64,000 bases of DNA from Euglena gracilis. Taxonomy: Eukaryota; Euglenida; Euglenophyceae; Euglenales. Below, one piece after another: positions 10,342-20,356 of this stretch. The position numbers and the translations under genes are program-made. Location: contig CP154956.1 of the NCBI GenBank assembly GCA_039621445.1, positions 81,712,474 through 81,776,473 on the forward strand, given 5' to 3'. The first letter of the stretch is position 1; each line of letters opens with the position of its first letter. The notes below the pieces were generated by a model that had not been told where the DNA came from, did no database searches, and saw only the letters and a program-made list of their open reading frames with translations.

Positions 10342-10978
10342 TTTCACCTGAATATGTCAGATTTCGAAACGGTTAGCTGCTTTCAAAGCAACATCACAAA
10401 AGTGGGTGATAATTATTGCAAGCAAGGTTCACCGCCAGAAATGAGTTAAATGGGATCGTAAAGCATTCACTTCTGAAGATGGGGGAAACTTGTTCAACAA
10501 CTGGTGGGGCGAACCGAACAGATGGGGGAAACAGATTAAGGGTGGCAGAGAATGGATGGTATGTATGTGGTGTGCCCATAACAAAAGGAACGGGTGAGTG
10601 GAGTGTGTGTTCTTTTTTGTGTTGTCTGGGACACAGTTTCTTGAAACCGTTTCTAGGGGGCTCCGGGTTCACGCCCGAACCGGCGAATCACGGATTTCGC
10701 CCCAAATACCCATGTTTGGGGCAGCTTTGGCCGAAATTGGCGGCCGTTCAAAATTGGCAGAATTGACACTTCTGATGCCATGTTGGCCCATCAATCAAAA
10801 GTACTTCTCAAGGGCTTTCAACAGATGGCCACAGAATTCGTCCATAATGCACATAGCTCTTTATTTTCAGCGACAGTGAATTCCAAAATTTGACACGTTA
10901 CACTGTTTGTAATTAGGAGTGGCCGCTGGGACATGACGGTTGGCCAACCGAACCGGCTAAACCTCGGAAGAGCCAAAA
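10342..10978. other. Upstream region, no feature recognised
   Basis: Moderately unique sequence between the tetraspan start and the transposase relic. A promoter for the minus-strand gene would lie at its left edge, but no core element is clear. Confidence 0.4.
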
Positions 10979-11122
10979 ATGTCGGTCTTTGAGCGGAATG
11001 CGCAGCTTCAAATCCTGCTGTTTGCATTCCAAGCTCAGTTGGACTACCGGACCATTGGGCGGTCACTGGATGTAAGACAATTCGAAGAAATGTGCAAAGA
11101 TTTCTAAACGAAGGCCGAGCAA

Positions 11123-11154
11123 CACACACAACACACACACACACACACACACAC
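11123..11154. repeat. (CA)n microsatellite
   Basis: An ACACAC run of about 30 bp just downstream of the helix-turn-helix fragment. Confidence 0.9.
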
Positions 11155-11430
11155 AATATACAACACACACAAGTACCGACCTCCCCCACCCCGCCCCGAA
11201 TTTGCTGCACCCACAGCATTTTTGGTCGAGGCAGTGGAGCGAAACCCCTTTGTGTGGCATGTAAATCTAGATTTGGAAAAAATTGACTTTCTTTTAGGTG
11301 ACGTTATTCAACTTGCAAGGCATGCTATGTAACCGCCTGCAATTGTTTTTGTCATTAAGGACAAACTTGAGGTACCCGGAGAACCAATTAATAACCCGTA
11401 TTTGTTTTGAAATGTGTGTAAAATCCCCTG

Positions 11431-12132
11431 CAGGGTTGGATGGTTAATCGAAAAACGGTTAATCGCTTGTAACCCCCCAGTTAATCGATCGTTTGTGGGG
11501 GGGACAATTAACCATGGTTAATCGAAAAACGGTTAATCGCTTGTGGCCCCCCAAGTTAATCGACCTTTTTTTGCAGAAATCAAAGATGTCTTGGGTTTGG
11601 GAACATTTCTCACCCTTTGGGGACTTAGACACCGGGTGGGGAATAGACCTCGTTGTGTGGGTAATTGAAGTTCCCTTTTGGAAAAGAGGCAATTTTCAAC
11701 TGCAACACCGAACATAACCCTTCGAGGAGTGGTGGTAATTGTCATAAGATGAAAGAAGCTCCGACCCCAGTGATTTGCGCAGTCGCCTTGGTGATTGCTC
11801 CGTTGATGCGCTCATGTTTGTGCGAATGAATTTACGCCAACTTGGCTATCTGACCCATTAGACTCGGCAATAGAGATCCGTGTGGTTTTTAATTTTTTTG
11901 TTTGTTTGGCTCATGATCCATCCAATGAATGAGAGTCTAAGCTCTGGTTTGGGGATGATGTTTTCACAACACTACTCAAGGGTGGGGACACTTTGAATTT
12001 TTTGTGGCGGTTAATCGAGATTAATCGAGGGAAAGGCACAGTTAATCGAAAATTGGTTAATCGCTTGTTGACCCCCAGTTAACCATGGTTAATCGCTTGA
12101 CCCCAATAATAACGGTTAATTGCCCAACCCTG
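11431..12132. mobile_element. Non-autonomous hAT-type transposon with TTAATCG subterminal repeats
   Basis: The ends are CAGGGTTGG (11431-11439) and CCAACCCTG (12124-12132). The flanking direct repeat TCCCCTG is present at 11424-11430 and 12133-12139, seven bp of an expected eight. Both subterminal regions carry many GGTTAATCG/CGATTAACC copies (about 11,441-11,565 and 12,007-12,118). Clusters of such short repeats are typical hAT transposase-binding regions. There is no coding capacity. It interrupts the Tc1/mariner-type relic and is therefore younger than it. Its right terminus resembles the right terminus of the tRNA-bearing segment at 18.7 and 20.5 kb. Confidence 0.85.
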
Positions 12133-12511
12133 TCCCCTGTATGTAAATATGTACATCGCCAGGTTGCGGGCCAAGTCCCGCATGTTCGAAATGACCCCAC
12201 AACCAAAGCCAATTGTCAAACATTTGTCTTTCAGTTCATCGGTGCCATGCTGGAGGGGCGGGAAACAATTTATGTGGATGAGTGTGGCTTTAATTTGCGG
12301 CTCCATCCCGGTATGGGAGATCCCGACGCGGGACACAAATTGGCTGCCCTGTGGTCTCAACCCCAGGGAGAATTTTAACCCTCATTGCCGCAATGTCCCC
12401 CAAACCACGACTTGGTGTATTATGAGCTTTTGGAGGGCCACTTGATATCCAAAAGTTCACTTTCTTCATTCAAAACTTGGTCACTGTTTTGAAAACTGAC
12501 AGGTATTTCAT

Positions 12512-12760
12512 TTACCACCTCCCCCCCCCTAATTGACCGTGGGACCTCTCCACGGGACCCCCTTTAGTCAATTAGGGGGGGGGGGGGCTTCAATTAGGGG
12601 GGGGCGTCAATTAGGGGGGGGGGGTACCGTCAATTAGGGGGTGCTTCAGCACGGAATCCCCCCGGGCAGTCAATTGGGGGGGGGGGGGGGTTGAAAAAAA
12701 TTTCCCCGGGGCGTTTGGTCAATTAGGGGGGGGGGTTCAATTAGGGGGGGGAGGTGGTAA
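12512..12760. mobile_element. G-tract inverted-repeat element (249 bp)
   Basis: The left end TTACCACCTCCCCCC...TAATTGA is mirrored by TCAATTAGGGGGG...AGGTGGTAA on the right. Between them are about eight copies of TCAATTAGGGGGG. No TSD is visible by eye. It lies within the Tc1/mariner relic. A related design (TACCATCCCCCC ends, TACATAATGGGGG interior) occurs at 13.9 and 14.2 kb. Confidence 0.6.
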
Positions 12761-13400
12761 TAAAATTAAATTGTTGTTTTATAATAAAAAAAATGACATT
12801 TGCAGCTTAAAAGATTTTACAACCTTTCATAATTTGAAATAAAAAATTTCATGATTTTGCATAATTTTCCGAATACTCTGCTAATATTAATTTGAATCCT
12901 ACTAAGTTCAAAATTTGCCCAAAAATGGTACGGCATTGCCAAACCCTTGATGTGGAGAATAAGCGGCGATAAACAGATGGCGGTGGCCAAAGGGGGGGGA
13001 GAAGGGTTTGAAGCACGGATGGGGTATGTGCTCGAAGGTTGTCCAAGACTCCAAAGCTTGCCAAAAATGATTGAAAATATGCATTCAAAAATTTTTCCGA
13101 GCAAAACCTTGTTGGCGTTGTTTATTTTAAAAGAAAACATTGTTAAAATTTAAAAAAAAAACAGCGTCCATAAAAAACAAGTTGCCAACTATGTGTCATC
13201 CCCCGTAATTTAAGACTGCCTTCATTTTGCCAAAAACTTCCTTTCACAAAAAAAATGAAAAAAGTCATAAAGTTGCATTTTTTTTGCACTTTTTGGATGC
13301 CGTTCTCAATTTTGGGGGCCTTGTGGCATGTGAAACCCTTTTCAAAATTGAATGCCATTGAAGAAATGTTTTCTTTTGTGAAGCACGAAGTTCGACAACG

Positions 13401-14178
13401 CCCGAATACCCTCTTTAATTTTGTTTTCTTTTCTCGGTTCCATTTTTTTATTTATTTTTTTTATTTCTTCATTTGTTTAAACTTATATTTATAATTTTTG
13501 TTAATTTTTTTTTGTTTTTCGGATGTCCTTCTTTCGGGAAAAAGATGGGGGGTCACGGTTGGTCAAAATGGGGAGGGGGTGTGTGCGAAGGGAGGCGGCC
13601 TGGCGCCTGCGCACCTGAATTAGCAAACTTGCCCCCCCTTCCGCTACTTTTTTACCTGTGTACTTTTCCCCCCAGGTTCTCTTTCCTGATGTTTCATTCA
13701 AAGAATTGTGCATGCTGAAGGAAGGAATTTCAAAATATCAATTTGAGTTCAAGAAAACAATTGTCCAATCCTGAAGGCCAAGCAAAAGGGGAAGCCAAGG
13801 CAACAATTCAAATTCGAAAAAAGAAAGGCAATCGGTGCTGGGAAGCAAGGTGAAGGTGTTCTTCCGCTACCCCCCCCCCCGCTACCCTTTTTTTACCATC
13901 CCCCCCCCCATTATGTACCTGCCCCCGGGAGGCCGAAATTGGGGGGGAGGTACATAATGGGGGGGAGGTACACAATGGGGGGGTACCCAGGTCCCATTCC
14001 CAGACCCGACCCTCGAACAGCCCAAAAGGGGTCATTTTTGGCAACTTTTTGGATGTTCGCAATAAATGGTCAAGTTTAAGCACATTTGCCAAATATCACT
14101 TTTTGAAAACGTCCCAAAAACGTCGATTTTTGAGCACTTTTTGGGAAGTTCTTTAGAAAAAGTGTTATGACAGTGAGC
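13401..14178. other. Non-coding stretch containing a G-tract repeat
   Basis: T-rich at 13,430-13,520, then mixed sequence. About 13,884-13,988 holds TACCATCCCCCC, ATTATGTACC and several GGTACATAATGGGG units, a degenerate relative of the element at 14,179-14,253. No gene supported. Confidence 0.5.
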
Positions 14179-14253
14179 TACCATCCCCCCCATTATGTAC
14201 CTCCCCCCCCAGGGGGTACATAATGGGGGGGGTACATAATGGGGGGGATGGTA
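14179..14253. repeat. Minimal G-tract inverted-repeat element (75 bp)
   Basis: The unit starts TACCATCCCCCCCATTATG and ends with the reverse complement, enclosing one extra GGTACATAATGGGG copy. The single-stranded form would fold into a near-complete hairpin. Confidence 0.7.
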
Positions 14254-14617
14254 ATTTTAACCCAGGCTTTCCCCCCCCCCCTACTGCTTCAGAGGCACCC
14301 CAAAGGAGTTGGCCAAAATACCGTCCCCTAGCATTGGGCAAATTTCCGAAATTTATTTTAATTTCCGACGGAGGGCCAATTGGAAATTTTTCCGGGAATT
14401 TCAAAAATGCCGAAAATCGCGAAATTAGGAACACTTTAGCGCACCTAAATTCTCCTCTCCTACCTACCCTCTCCCCACATTTGTCTCTCTTCTCCCCAGA
14501 TGCCCAGGCTTCAAAATGGTGGCAGTGGAATACCACTTCATAAACACTTTGACGTTGTGTTATCTGACGTAATGGGGAAGCCATTGAAGGTCAGTTGCTG
14601 ACATTGCTCCTGGCATA
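14254..14617. other. Unassigned spacer
   Basis: No gene or repeat recognised; short reading frames only. Confidence 0.4.
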
Positions 14618-14735
14618 GCTGGCACTTCGTTTAAAACGAAGTCAAAAAGACACGTTTTTTGAAAAAAAAAATGTTTTTTTTAAAAAAAACATTTTTTTTA
14701 AAAAAAACAAAAAAAACGCCATTGAGGGTCCAGGG
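14618..14735. repeat. A/T hairpin repeat family, copy 1
   Basis: AGCTGGCACTTCGTTTAAAAC is followed by alternating A and T runs that pair (GTTTTTTTTAAAAAAAAC) and then GCCATTGAGGG. The same order occurs at 23,620-23,705. Related A/T hairpins are at 15,020-15,110 and 16,760-16,870. Confidence 0.7.
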
Positions 14736-14844
14736 CAAAAAAAATTTTTGTTTTTTTTTTGGTCTTTAATTTTAGCTTTGTAAACCGTGGTTTAGAGGGC
14801 CCCCGCGCCTGCCCCCCACCCCCACCCCGCCCTGTATTTCCCGT

Positions 14845-15235
14845 GGCGGTATGAACACGGAAACTTGGGCATATTTCTTAACCCGGCAATATGCCCCTGT
14901 TTTTCGTGGTAAGGTGAACACACAAAAAACATGGGGGCACATTGCCGGGGTTCAGGGTTTTCTCTCAAAAGCAGCCACGGGGCAAGTTTGCCGGATCGGG
15001 CCCTTCAAGGTGGCCGTTCGTTTTTTTTTTTTAAACAAAAAAAAACATGTTTTTTTTTTTTTTAAAAAAAAAAAAATGTTTTTTTTTAACAAAAAAAAAC
15101 ACCAAACAGAACCAACAACAAAAACGCCATCAGGGGGTTTGGGTGAAAAAAATTTTTGGGGTTTGCTCCCCCCTGACCCCCCCCCCCCCGTGGACCCACC
15201 CCCCACCGTGACCCCCCCCGTGAACCCGCCCGTTG
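14845..15235. repeat. GGTGAACAC/ATGCCC repeats, A/T hairpin and CCCGTGACC minisatellite
   Basis: About 14,845-14,960 carries GAACACGG, CGGCAATATGCCC and GTGGTAAGGTGAACAC motifs that recur at 23,255-23,350. About 15,020-15,110 is an A/T hairpin. About 15,170-15,235 is a C-rich array with CCCCGTGACC units. Confidence 0.6.
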
Positions 15236-16891
15236 ACCCGAGAATCGAGCCTTCGAGTTTCATACAATGAATCAACTTAAGCATATCTTTTCATTAATCA
15301 TTTTAGCCTGATTTGTGATGTCTAGTTGGCGTTTTTGGTTGTTTCATCAATTTTCTGGTTTCAAAACCATTGAAAGTTTGCTTTGGACATGGTCTAAAAA
15401 TGGAAATAAATGCCAAGATTTGTGGGGGGGGGAAATTTTTTTCAACCCAAACAATGGCGCTTCTTTGCCCATATGAATTTGACCCAAAAACATTGGCAAA
15501 AGGGGGAAGAGATTGGCGCAAGAAGGAATAGAGGAAGAATTTCATGGCAAAAAGGGGGGGGGAGGGGAACATGAAATTTTTGTGGAGTGGGGTGGGGTAA
15601 GAACGGAAACAGGGCGAAGAAAGAGGGTAGAAGACCGTCCTCCCCCCAAAAACTTTGGCTGGCAATGAAGGAACCTCAGTTGCAAAACCCACGCCGAGAG
15701 GTGTGGGTGGGCAAATAATGTGTTTTCAAAGAAAAATCCACTTTTTCAAAAAAAACCCGTTTTTATGGTGTGTTTTTTTGAAAAATAAAACACAGTTTTA
15801 TTTAAAACAAAAACACGCTTTTTGCCAGCTTTGCTTTTTTTTTCCCCTTCAAAAATAGCCATTTTGGGCCATTTTTTTTTCAAAAATGGGCCAAAATGCA
15901 TCCCAAAAAATGTAACAGTCAAGAAATCCTGACAAAATTCTTTATCAAAAAAATGAAAAAATGACCAATAAAAATCACCCAAAAAATGACCACTTTCAAA
16001 CCAAATTTTTTTTGTTCAAAAATGGCCCCAAAATGGCCAAAAATGATTACTTTTTGGACCCCAAAATCACCGATTTTAGGATGCGTGCTGCCCTTCTCGT
16101 GGTGGGATGCAACAACATGGATGCTGCCTCCCGACCGCCTCCAAAGTGGCATACTTCCCCCGTGACCCCCCCCCCGTGACCCCCCCCGTGACCCCCCCGT
16201 GACCCGCACCACCCCCTGGGAGTTTTTTGGGAATTTTTTGCCTTGCGGTTGTGTGCGTGCATATGTTCCACGGCCAACTTGGAACGTAATTTTTCAACCA
16301 TGGGGTCAATGCAACAATTCGGGGTTCATGGGCAAAAACATGTTGATTCAAACTAGTGCAAATCCAGCAATGAGATTTTTTTCAAGGAGTCACTTGGTAG
16401 CTTCATCAAACAAAAGAGTGCTCTGGGAGGTTCAAGAAAAGGAATTGTTGCATTTCATCACACGTGTATGGTAAACTGTGTTCTCGCCTGTCAGTTGACA
16501 AGGCGAACAAGCTCACTTTCCTTTACCGCTGTTTCAATGCGTTCGGTTGCGACGAGCAATCGGACAACGAGGAGTGAACCCTATGAAATACAGCGGCCTT
16601 TCAAATGTGCCATGCCTTGATTCACTTGGTAGGTTGTTTTTTTTTGGATGGAGATTTATGGCATCAATTAAAAAAAAGAATGGAAAAAAATGCCATTTTC
16701 TCGTTCATCTCCCTCGAAGATGTTTTCGACTTTTCCCCCGAAAGGGCGATTTTCAAAAAAAACACAAGAATTTTGCATTTTCAAAAAAAAACATGTTTTT
16801 TATTGCGTTTTTTTTAAAAAAAAACACGTTTTTTTGTTTTTTTTAAAAAAAACAAAAAAAAACGCCAACCCTGGGGCCCTTCCACAATGAC
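15236..16891. other. Non-coding stretch
   Basis: No convincing gene. Features seen are A/T-rich tracts (15,730-16,070), a CCCCGTGACC minisatellite at about 16,160-16,210 and an A/T hairpin at 16,760-16,870. The final bases next to 16,892, read on the minus strand, could be the original continuation of the recombinase gene disrupted by the element at 16,900-17,615. Confidence 0.4.
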
Positions 16892-16899
16892 TTGCCGCA

Positions 16900-17615
16900 C
16901 ATAGGTGTAGAAGTGGGGGGCCGGGAGGGGCGGCCGCCCCCCCCCCCCGAGATTTTGGGAAGAAAATTTTTTTGAAAAGTGTGTGATTCACTCATCACAT
17001 TGTTTGTGTTTATTTTTAATTTTTCACACCGAGAACTCAACTTTTCATTGAACTTTTGGGTGTTTTTGCTGTTGGACATCGCTACCGTCTCGCCGCCCTT
17101 TGGGCGGCCAAAGACGTCCTGAACTCATGGGTCAGAGGGGGCGAAAATCTTGGCAACCGGAAAACATGCATCTTTACTTGGCTTCTAAAACCTCATTTTT
17201 TTTCAAAACCACACCTTTTTGGGGCTCTTTTTGGGGAAGGTTTTGGAAAAAATTGCATCACCGTCAGCCGCCCTTCGGGCGGCAATGTATTTTTTTTGTT
17301 CCATGCAAATCCAAAGAAATAATCCTAAAACACAAAAAGGTGTGTTGGGCGGCTCTTCTAAATTGTGATGGATTGGTGCAATAATGTAAAAATTGCTACC
17401 GTTTCGCCGCCCTTCGGGTGGCTTGAAAGCTTCCAAGTTGTGATGGATCAGTAATGCCAAATATTGCCACATTTTTTTGTTACATTCCATGATCTTTCAA
17501 AAAAAGAGCACTACCGTTTCGCCGCCCTTCGGGCGGCGGGGGAAAAAATGGTAAATTTCAGTCTTGTTGAGGATCTCGCCCCCCCCCCCAAGAAAAAATT
17601 ACTTCTACACCCCTT
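16900..17615. mobile_element. hAT-like 716-bp element in a recombinase gene, copy 1
   Basis: Left end CATAGGTGTAGAAGT and right end ACTTCTACACCCCTT share an 11-bp inverted core (GGTGTAGAAGT). The 8-bp direct repeat TTGCCGCA lies at 16892-16899 and 17616-17623, consistent with hAT insertion. The interior has a G/C tract and four stem-loops of the form CCGCCCTTCGGGCGG near 17,093, 17,270, 17,407 and 17,519, three of them preceded by CTACCGTYTCG. No transposase is encoded. Confidence 0.65.
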
Positions 17616-17623
17616 TTGCCGCA

Positions 17624-17844
17624 TCAGGGCCATATCCGATTTGCCCAGTGATTGCTGATGGTTTTTCATGGTGGCAACGGACACAGAAAGCATCTTACGA
17701 CCATCCTCCGTTTTGGACTCGACAAACGAATCCACCTCTAACCTCCGTAGCACTTCGCTGCGATACCCGGTGCAGAAACCCATAATGAGAATGTTTCCCC
17801 GCTGTGCCTCAAACGGCCTGCTCCACTGAACCGTGTCAAGGATG
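17624..17844 (-). pseudogene. Truncated tyrosine-recombinase tail, copy 1
   Basis: Identical in frame to the recombinase fragment at 21,282-21,502. It includes GFCTGYRSEVLRRLEVDSF, the region around the first catalytic Arg (TGxRxxE). It is cut at AAGGATG, where the tRNA-bearing segment begins. Confidence 0.7.
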
Positions 17845-18039
17845 GATTCGATTAATCGATTAATCGACTAATCGTCCGTGGCCGCCGATTAATCGAATCG
17901 TTCGGTGGGGGGAGATTAATCGGTCCACAAACAGGTGCACAGAAACAGGAGGACAATATCTCACCACCTCATGCAAAAAGACCCCATATCCCAATGTTCA
18001 AGACAGAGGCTATAATGAAAAATGTTCTGATAACATAAC

Positions 18040-18089
18040 CATACATGTACACAAGCGCGTGGTCGTGGGTTCGATCCCCACCATGTATG
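18040..18089 (+). ncRNA. tRNA-like minihelix (acceptor-type stem plus T-arm), copy 1
   Basis: An 8-bp stem, CATACATG (18040-18047) with CATGTATG (18082-18089), directly abuts a perfect T-arm: stem GTGGG/CCCAC and loop TTCGATC (18065-18081). Only 17 nt link the 5' strand to the T-arm, so D and anticodon arms are absent. The T-loop is also a Pol III B-box. Expression is unknown. Confidence 0.45.
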
Positions 18090-18141
18090 AAATTTACGCC
18101 AATTCGCACAGTTATTTTATCAACAAAAGTCGAACCAAAAA

Positions 18142-18213
18142 AAGACGAGGTGGGAATTGAACCGACGACCACAGGGTTAACGACCGCACACCCAACCACT
18201 GGGCCATTCTCCT
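18142..18213 (-). tRNA. tRNA-Asn(GTT)-like sequence, probably a pseudogene, copy 1
   Basis: The 72-nt stretch has canonical tRNA arm spacing. The D-stem pairs (GCCC/GGGT) and the T-loop is TTCAATT. The anticodon loop is TCGTTAA, giving GTT with the near-invariant U33 replaced by C. Mismatches occur in the acceptor (two), anticodon stem (one) and T-stem (one), so it is probably decayed or SINE-like rather than a working tRNA. Confidence 0.4.
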
Positions 18214-18455
18214 TCTGATACCTTGCAAGCCAGAAAGAAGTATAAGAGGCTAACAACCCTGGTTCTCTTCACCATCACCATTCCCTCATCAATGAATGAA
18301 GTGAAGTGAAGTGGATTGGTTTTTGGTGAAGTGCTAGTGATTTCCAAGTCAGTCAGAGCATCCGGTCCATACCTCATTTTGCTTTGAATTGTTATCCAAG
18401 AACAATTTGAAAAATGCACCCCGCACCAATTTTTTGCAAGAAAATGACCAAACAG

Positions 18456-18527
18456 GGGGCGAACCGGGGATCGAACCCAGAACCATCGGGTTGTTAGCCC
18501 TGCGCTCTACCACTGAGCTATTCGCCT
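18456..18527 (-). tRNA. tRNA-Val(AAC)-like sequence, copy 1
   Basis: The 72-nt stretch folds with correct arm lengths: six-pair acceptor (GGCGAA/TTCGCC) plus an A-C mismatch at the first pair, D-stem GCTC/GAGC, anticodon loop CTAACAA (anticodon AAC, U33 and A37 present), 5-nt variable loop and a T-arm with loop TTCGATC. Two mismatches at the base of the anticodon stem weaken it. It is the best tRNA candidate in the window. Confidence 0.5.
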
Positions 18528-18728
18528 TCTGTGCTGTCAAACGTATTCTTTTTCCGAGGGCTCTCGCGCTATAAATTTTTTTCGCTGTTCGTTTTGTGGA
18601 TGTTGATTTTTTGTGTTCCTTTGTGAAAGTGTCCTAAATTGACCAATTAATCGTTAATCTTCTGAACACCCCCGATTAATCGCAATTAATCGTTCGAGTT
18701 CCCGAAACGATTAATTGGCACAACCCTA

Positions 18729-19444
18729 CATAGGTGTAGAAGTGGGGGGCCGGGGGGGGCGGCCGCCCCCCCCCCCCCCGAGATTTTGGGAAGAAAATTT
18801 TTTTGAAAAGTGTGTGATTCACTCATCACATTGTTTGTGTTTATTTTTAATTTTTCACACCGAGAACTCAACTTTTCATTGAACTTTTGGGTGTTTTTGC
18901 TGTTGGACATCGCTACCGTCTCGCCGCCCTTTGGGCGGCCAAAGACGTCCTGAACTCATGGGTCAGAGGGGGCGAAAATCTTGGCAACCGGAAAACATGC
19001 ATCTTTACTTGGCTTCTAAAACTCATTTTTTTTCAAAACCACACCTTTTTGGGGCTCTTTTTGGGGAAGGTTTTGGAAAAAATTGCATCACCGTCAGCCG
19101 CCCTTCGGGCGGCAATGTATTTTTTTTGTTCCATGCAAATCCAAAGAAATAATCCTAAAACACAAAAAGGTGTGTTGGGCGGCTCTTCTAAATTGTGATG
19201 GATTGGTGCAATAATGTAAAAATTGCTACCGTTTCGCCGCCCTTCGGGTGGCTTGAAAGCTTCCAAGTTGTGATGGATCAGTAATGCCAAATATTGCCAC
19301 ATTTTTTTGTTACATTCCATGATCTTTCAAAAAAAGAGCACTACCGTTTCGCCGCCCTTCGGGCGGCGGGGGAAAAAATGGTAAATTTCAGTCTTGTTGA
19401 GGATCTCGCCCCCCCCCCAAGAAAAAATTACTTCTACACCCCTT
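18729..19444. mobile_element. hAT-like 716-bp element, copy 2
   Basis: Copy of 16,900-17,615. Its left end abuts the right terminus (GGCACAACCCTA) of the preceding tRNA-bearing segment instead of the TTGCCGCA target repeat. That junction therefore arose by duplication or aberrant transposition, not simple insertion. Confidence 0.7.
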
Positions 19445-19452
19445 TTGCCGCA

Positions 19453-19673
19453 TCAGGGCCATATCCGATTTGCCCAGTGATTGCTGATGGTTTTTCATGG
19501 TGGCAACGGACACAGAAAGCATCTGACGACCATCCTCCGTTTTGGACTCGACAAACGAATCCACCTCTAACCTCCGTAGCACTTCGCTGCGATACCCGGT
19601 GCAGAAACCCATAATGAGAATGTTTCCCCGCTGTGCCTCAAACGGCCTGCTCCACTGAACCGTGTCAAGGATG
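19453..19673 (-). pseudogene. Truncated tyrosine-recombinase tail, copy 2
   Basis: Same fragment and same AAGGATG breakpoint as copy 1, with a Lys-to-Gln substitution (DGRQML instead of DGRKML). Confidence 0.7.
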
Positions 19674-19868
19674 GATTCGATTAATCGATTAATCGACTAA
19701 TCGTCCGTGGCCGCCGATTAATCGAATCGTTCGGTGGGGGGAGATTAATCGGTCCACAAACAGGTGCACAGAAACAGGAGGACAATATCTCACCACCTCA
19801 TGCAAAAAGACCCCATATCCCAATGTTCAAGACAGAGGCTATAATGAAAAATGTTCTGATAACATAAC

Positions 19869-19918
19869 CATACATGTACACAAGCGCGTGGTCGTGGGTT
19901 CGATCCCCACCATGTATG
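19869..19918 (+). ncRNA. tRNA-like minihelix, copy 2
   Basis: Identical to the minihelix at 18,040-18,089. Confidence 0.45.
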
Positions 19919-19970
19919 AAATTTACGCCAATTCGCACAGTTATTTTATCAACAAAAGTCGAACCAAAAA

Positions 19971-20042
19971 AAGACGAGGTGGGAATTGAACCGACGACCA
20001 CAGGGTTAACGACCGCACACCCAACCACTGGGCCATTCTCCT
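19971..20042 (-). tRNA. tRNA-Asn(GTT)-like sequence, copy 2
   Basis: Identical to the sequence at 18,142-18,213, with the same mismatches. Confidence 0.4.
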
Positions 20043-20284
20043 TCTGATACCTTGCAAGCCAGAAAGAAGTATAAGAGGCTAACAACCCTGGTTCTCTTCA
20101 CCATCACCATTCCCTCATCAATGAATGAAGTGAAGTGAAGTGGATTGGTTTTTGGTGAAGTGCTAGTGATTTCCAAGTCAGTCAGAGCATCCGGTCCATA
20201 CCTCATTTTGCTTTGAATTGTTATCCAAGAACAATTTGAAAAATGCACCCCGCACCAATTTTTTGCAAGAAAATGACCAAACAG

Positions 20285-20356
20285 GGGGCGAACCGGGGAT
20301 CGAACCCAGAACCATCGGGTTGTTAGCCCTGCGCTCTACCACTGAGCTATTCGCCT
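20285..20356 (-). tRNA. tRNA-Val(AAC)-like sequence, copy 2
   Basis: Identical to the sequence at 18,456-18,527. Confidence 0.5.

Larger units (their letters stand above)
10979..13400 (+). pseudogene. Decayed Tc1/mariner-type transposase, interrupted by other repeats
   Basis: Three separated pieces look like one DDE transposase. At 10,979-11,107 a 42-residue frame reads as a helix-turn-helix N-terminus (QILLFAFQAQLDYRTIGRSL). At about 12,200-12,378 the frame contains IYVDECGFNL followed by a Gly-rich turn, matching the second catalytic Asp region. At about 13,330-13,395 the frame contains LNAIEEMFSFVK, matching the C-terminal catalytic Glu region (LNPIE..W..LK in the family). Frameshifts and stops lie between them (the segment after 12,378 continues in another frame as SPKPRLGVYYELLEG). 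A hAT element (11,431-12,132) and a G-tract element (12,512-12,760) sit inside. It is not functional. Confidence 0.6.
17845..18727. mobile_element. hAT-like segment carrying tRNA-like sequences, copy 1
   Basis: The left part has repeated ATTAATCG motifs (17,849-17,922). The right part again has ATTAATCG motifs (18,640-18,715) and ends CCAATTAATTG-type sequence running into GGCACAACCCTA. Inverted, this end reads TAGGGTTGTGCC then AATTAATCG, very close to the end of the hAT element at 11,431-12,132. The left terminus is weaker (AAGGATGGATTCGATTAATCG). The cargo is one tRNA T-arm minihelix and two 72-nt tRNA-like sequences. Confidence 0.65.

Noticed and set aside
17969-18256. 95-residue minus-strand ORF repeated at 19,798-20,085
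   Set aside because: It is read through the tRNA-like sequence (VVGCAVVNPVVVGSIPTSS is a typical translated-tRNA artefact).
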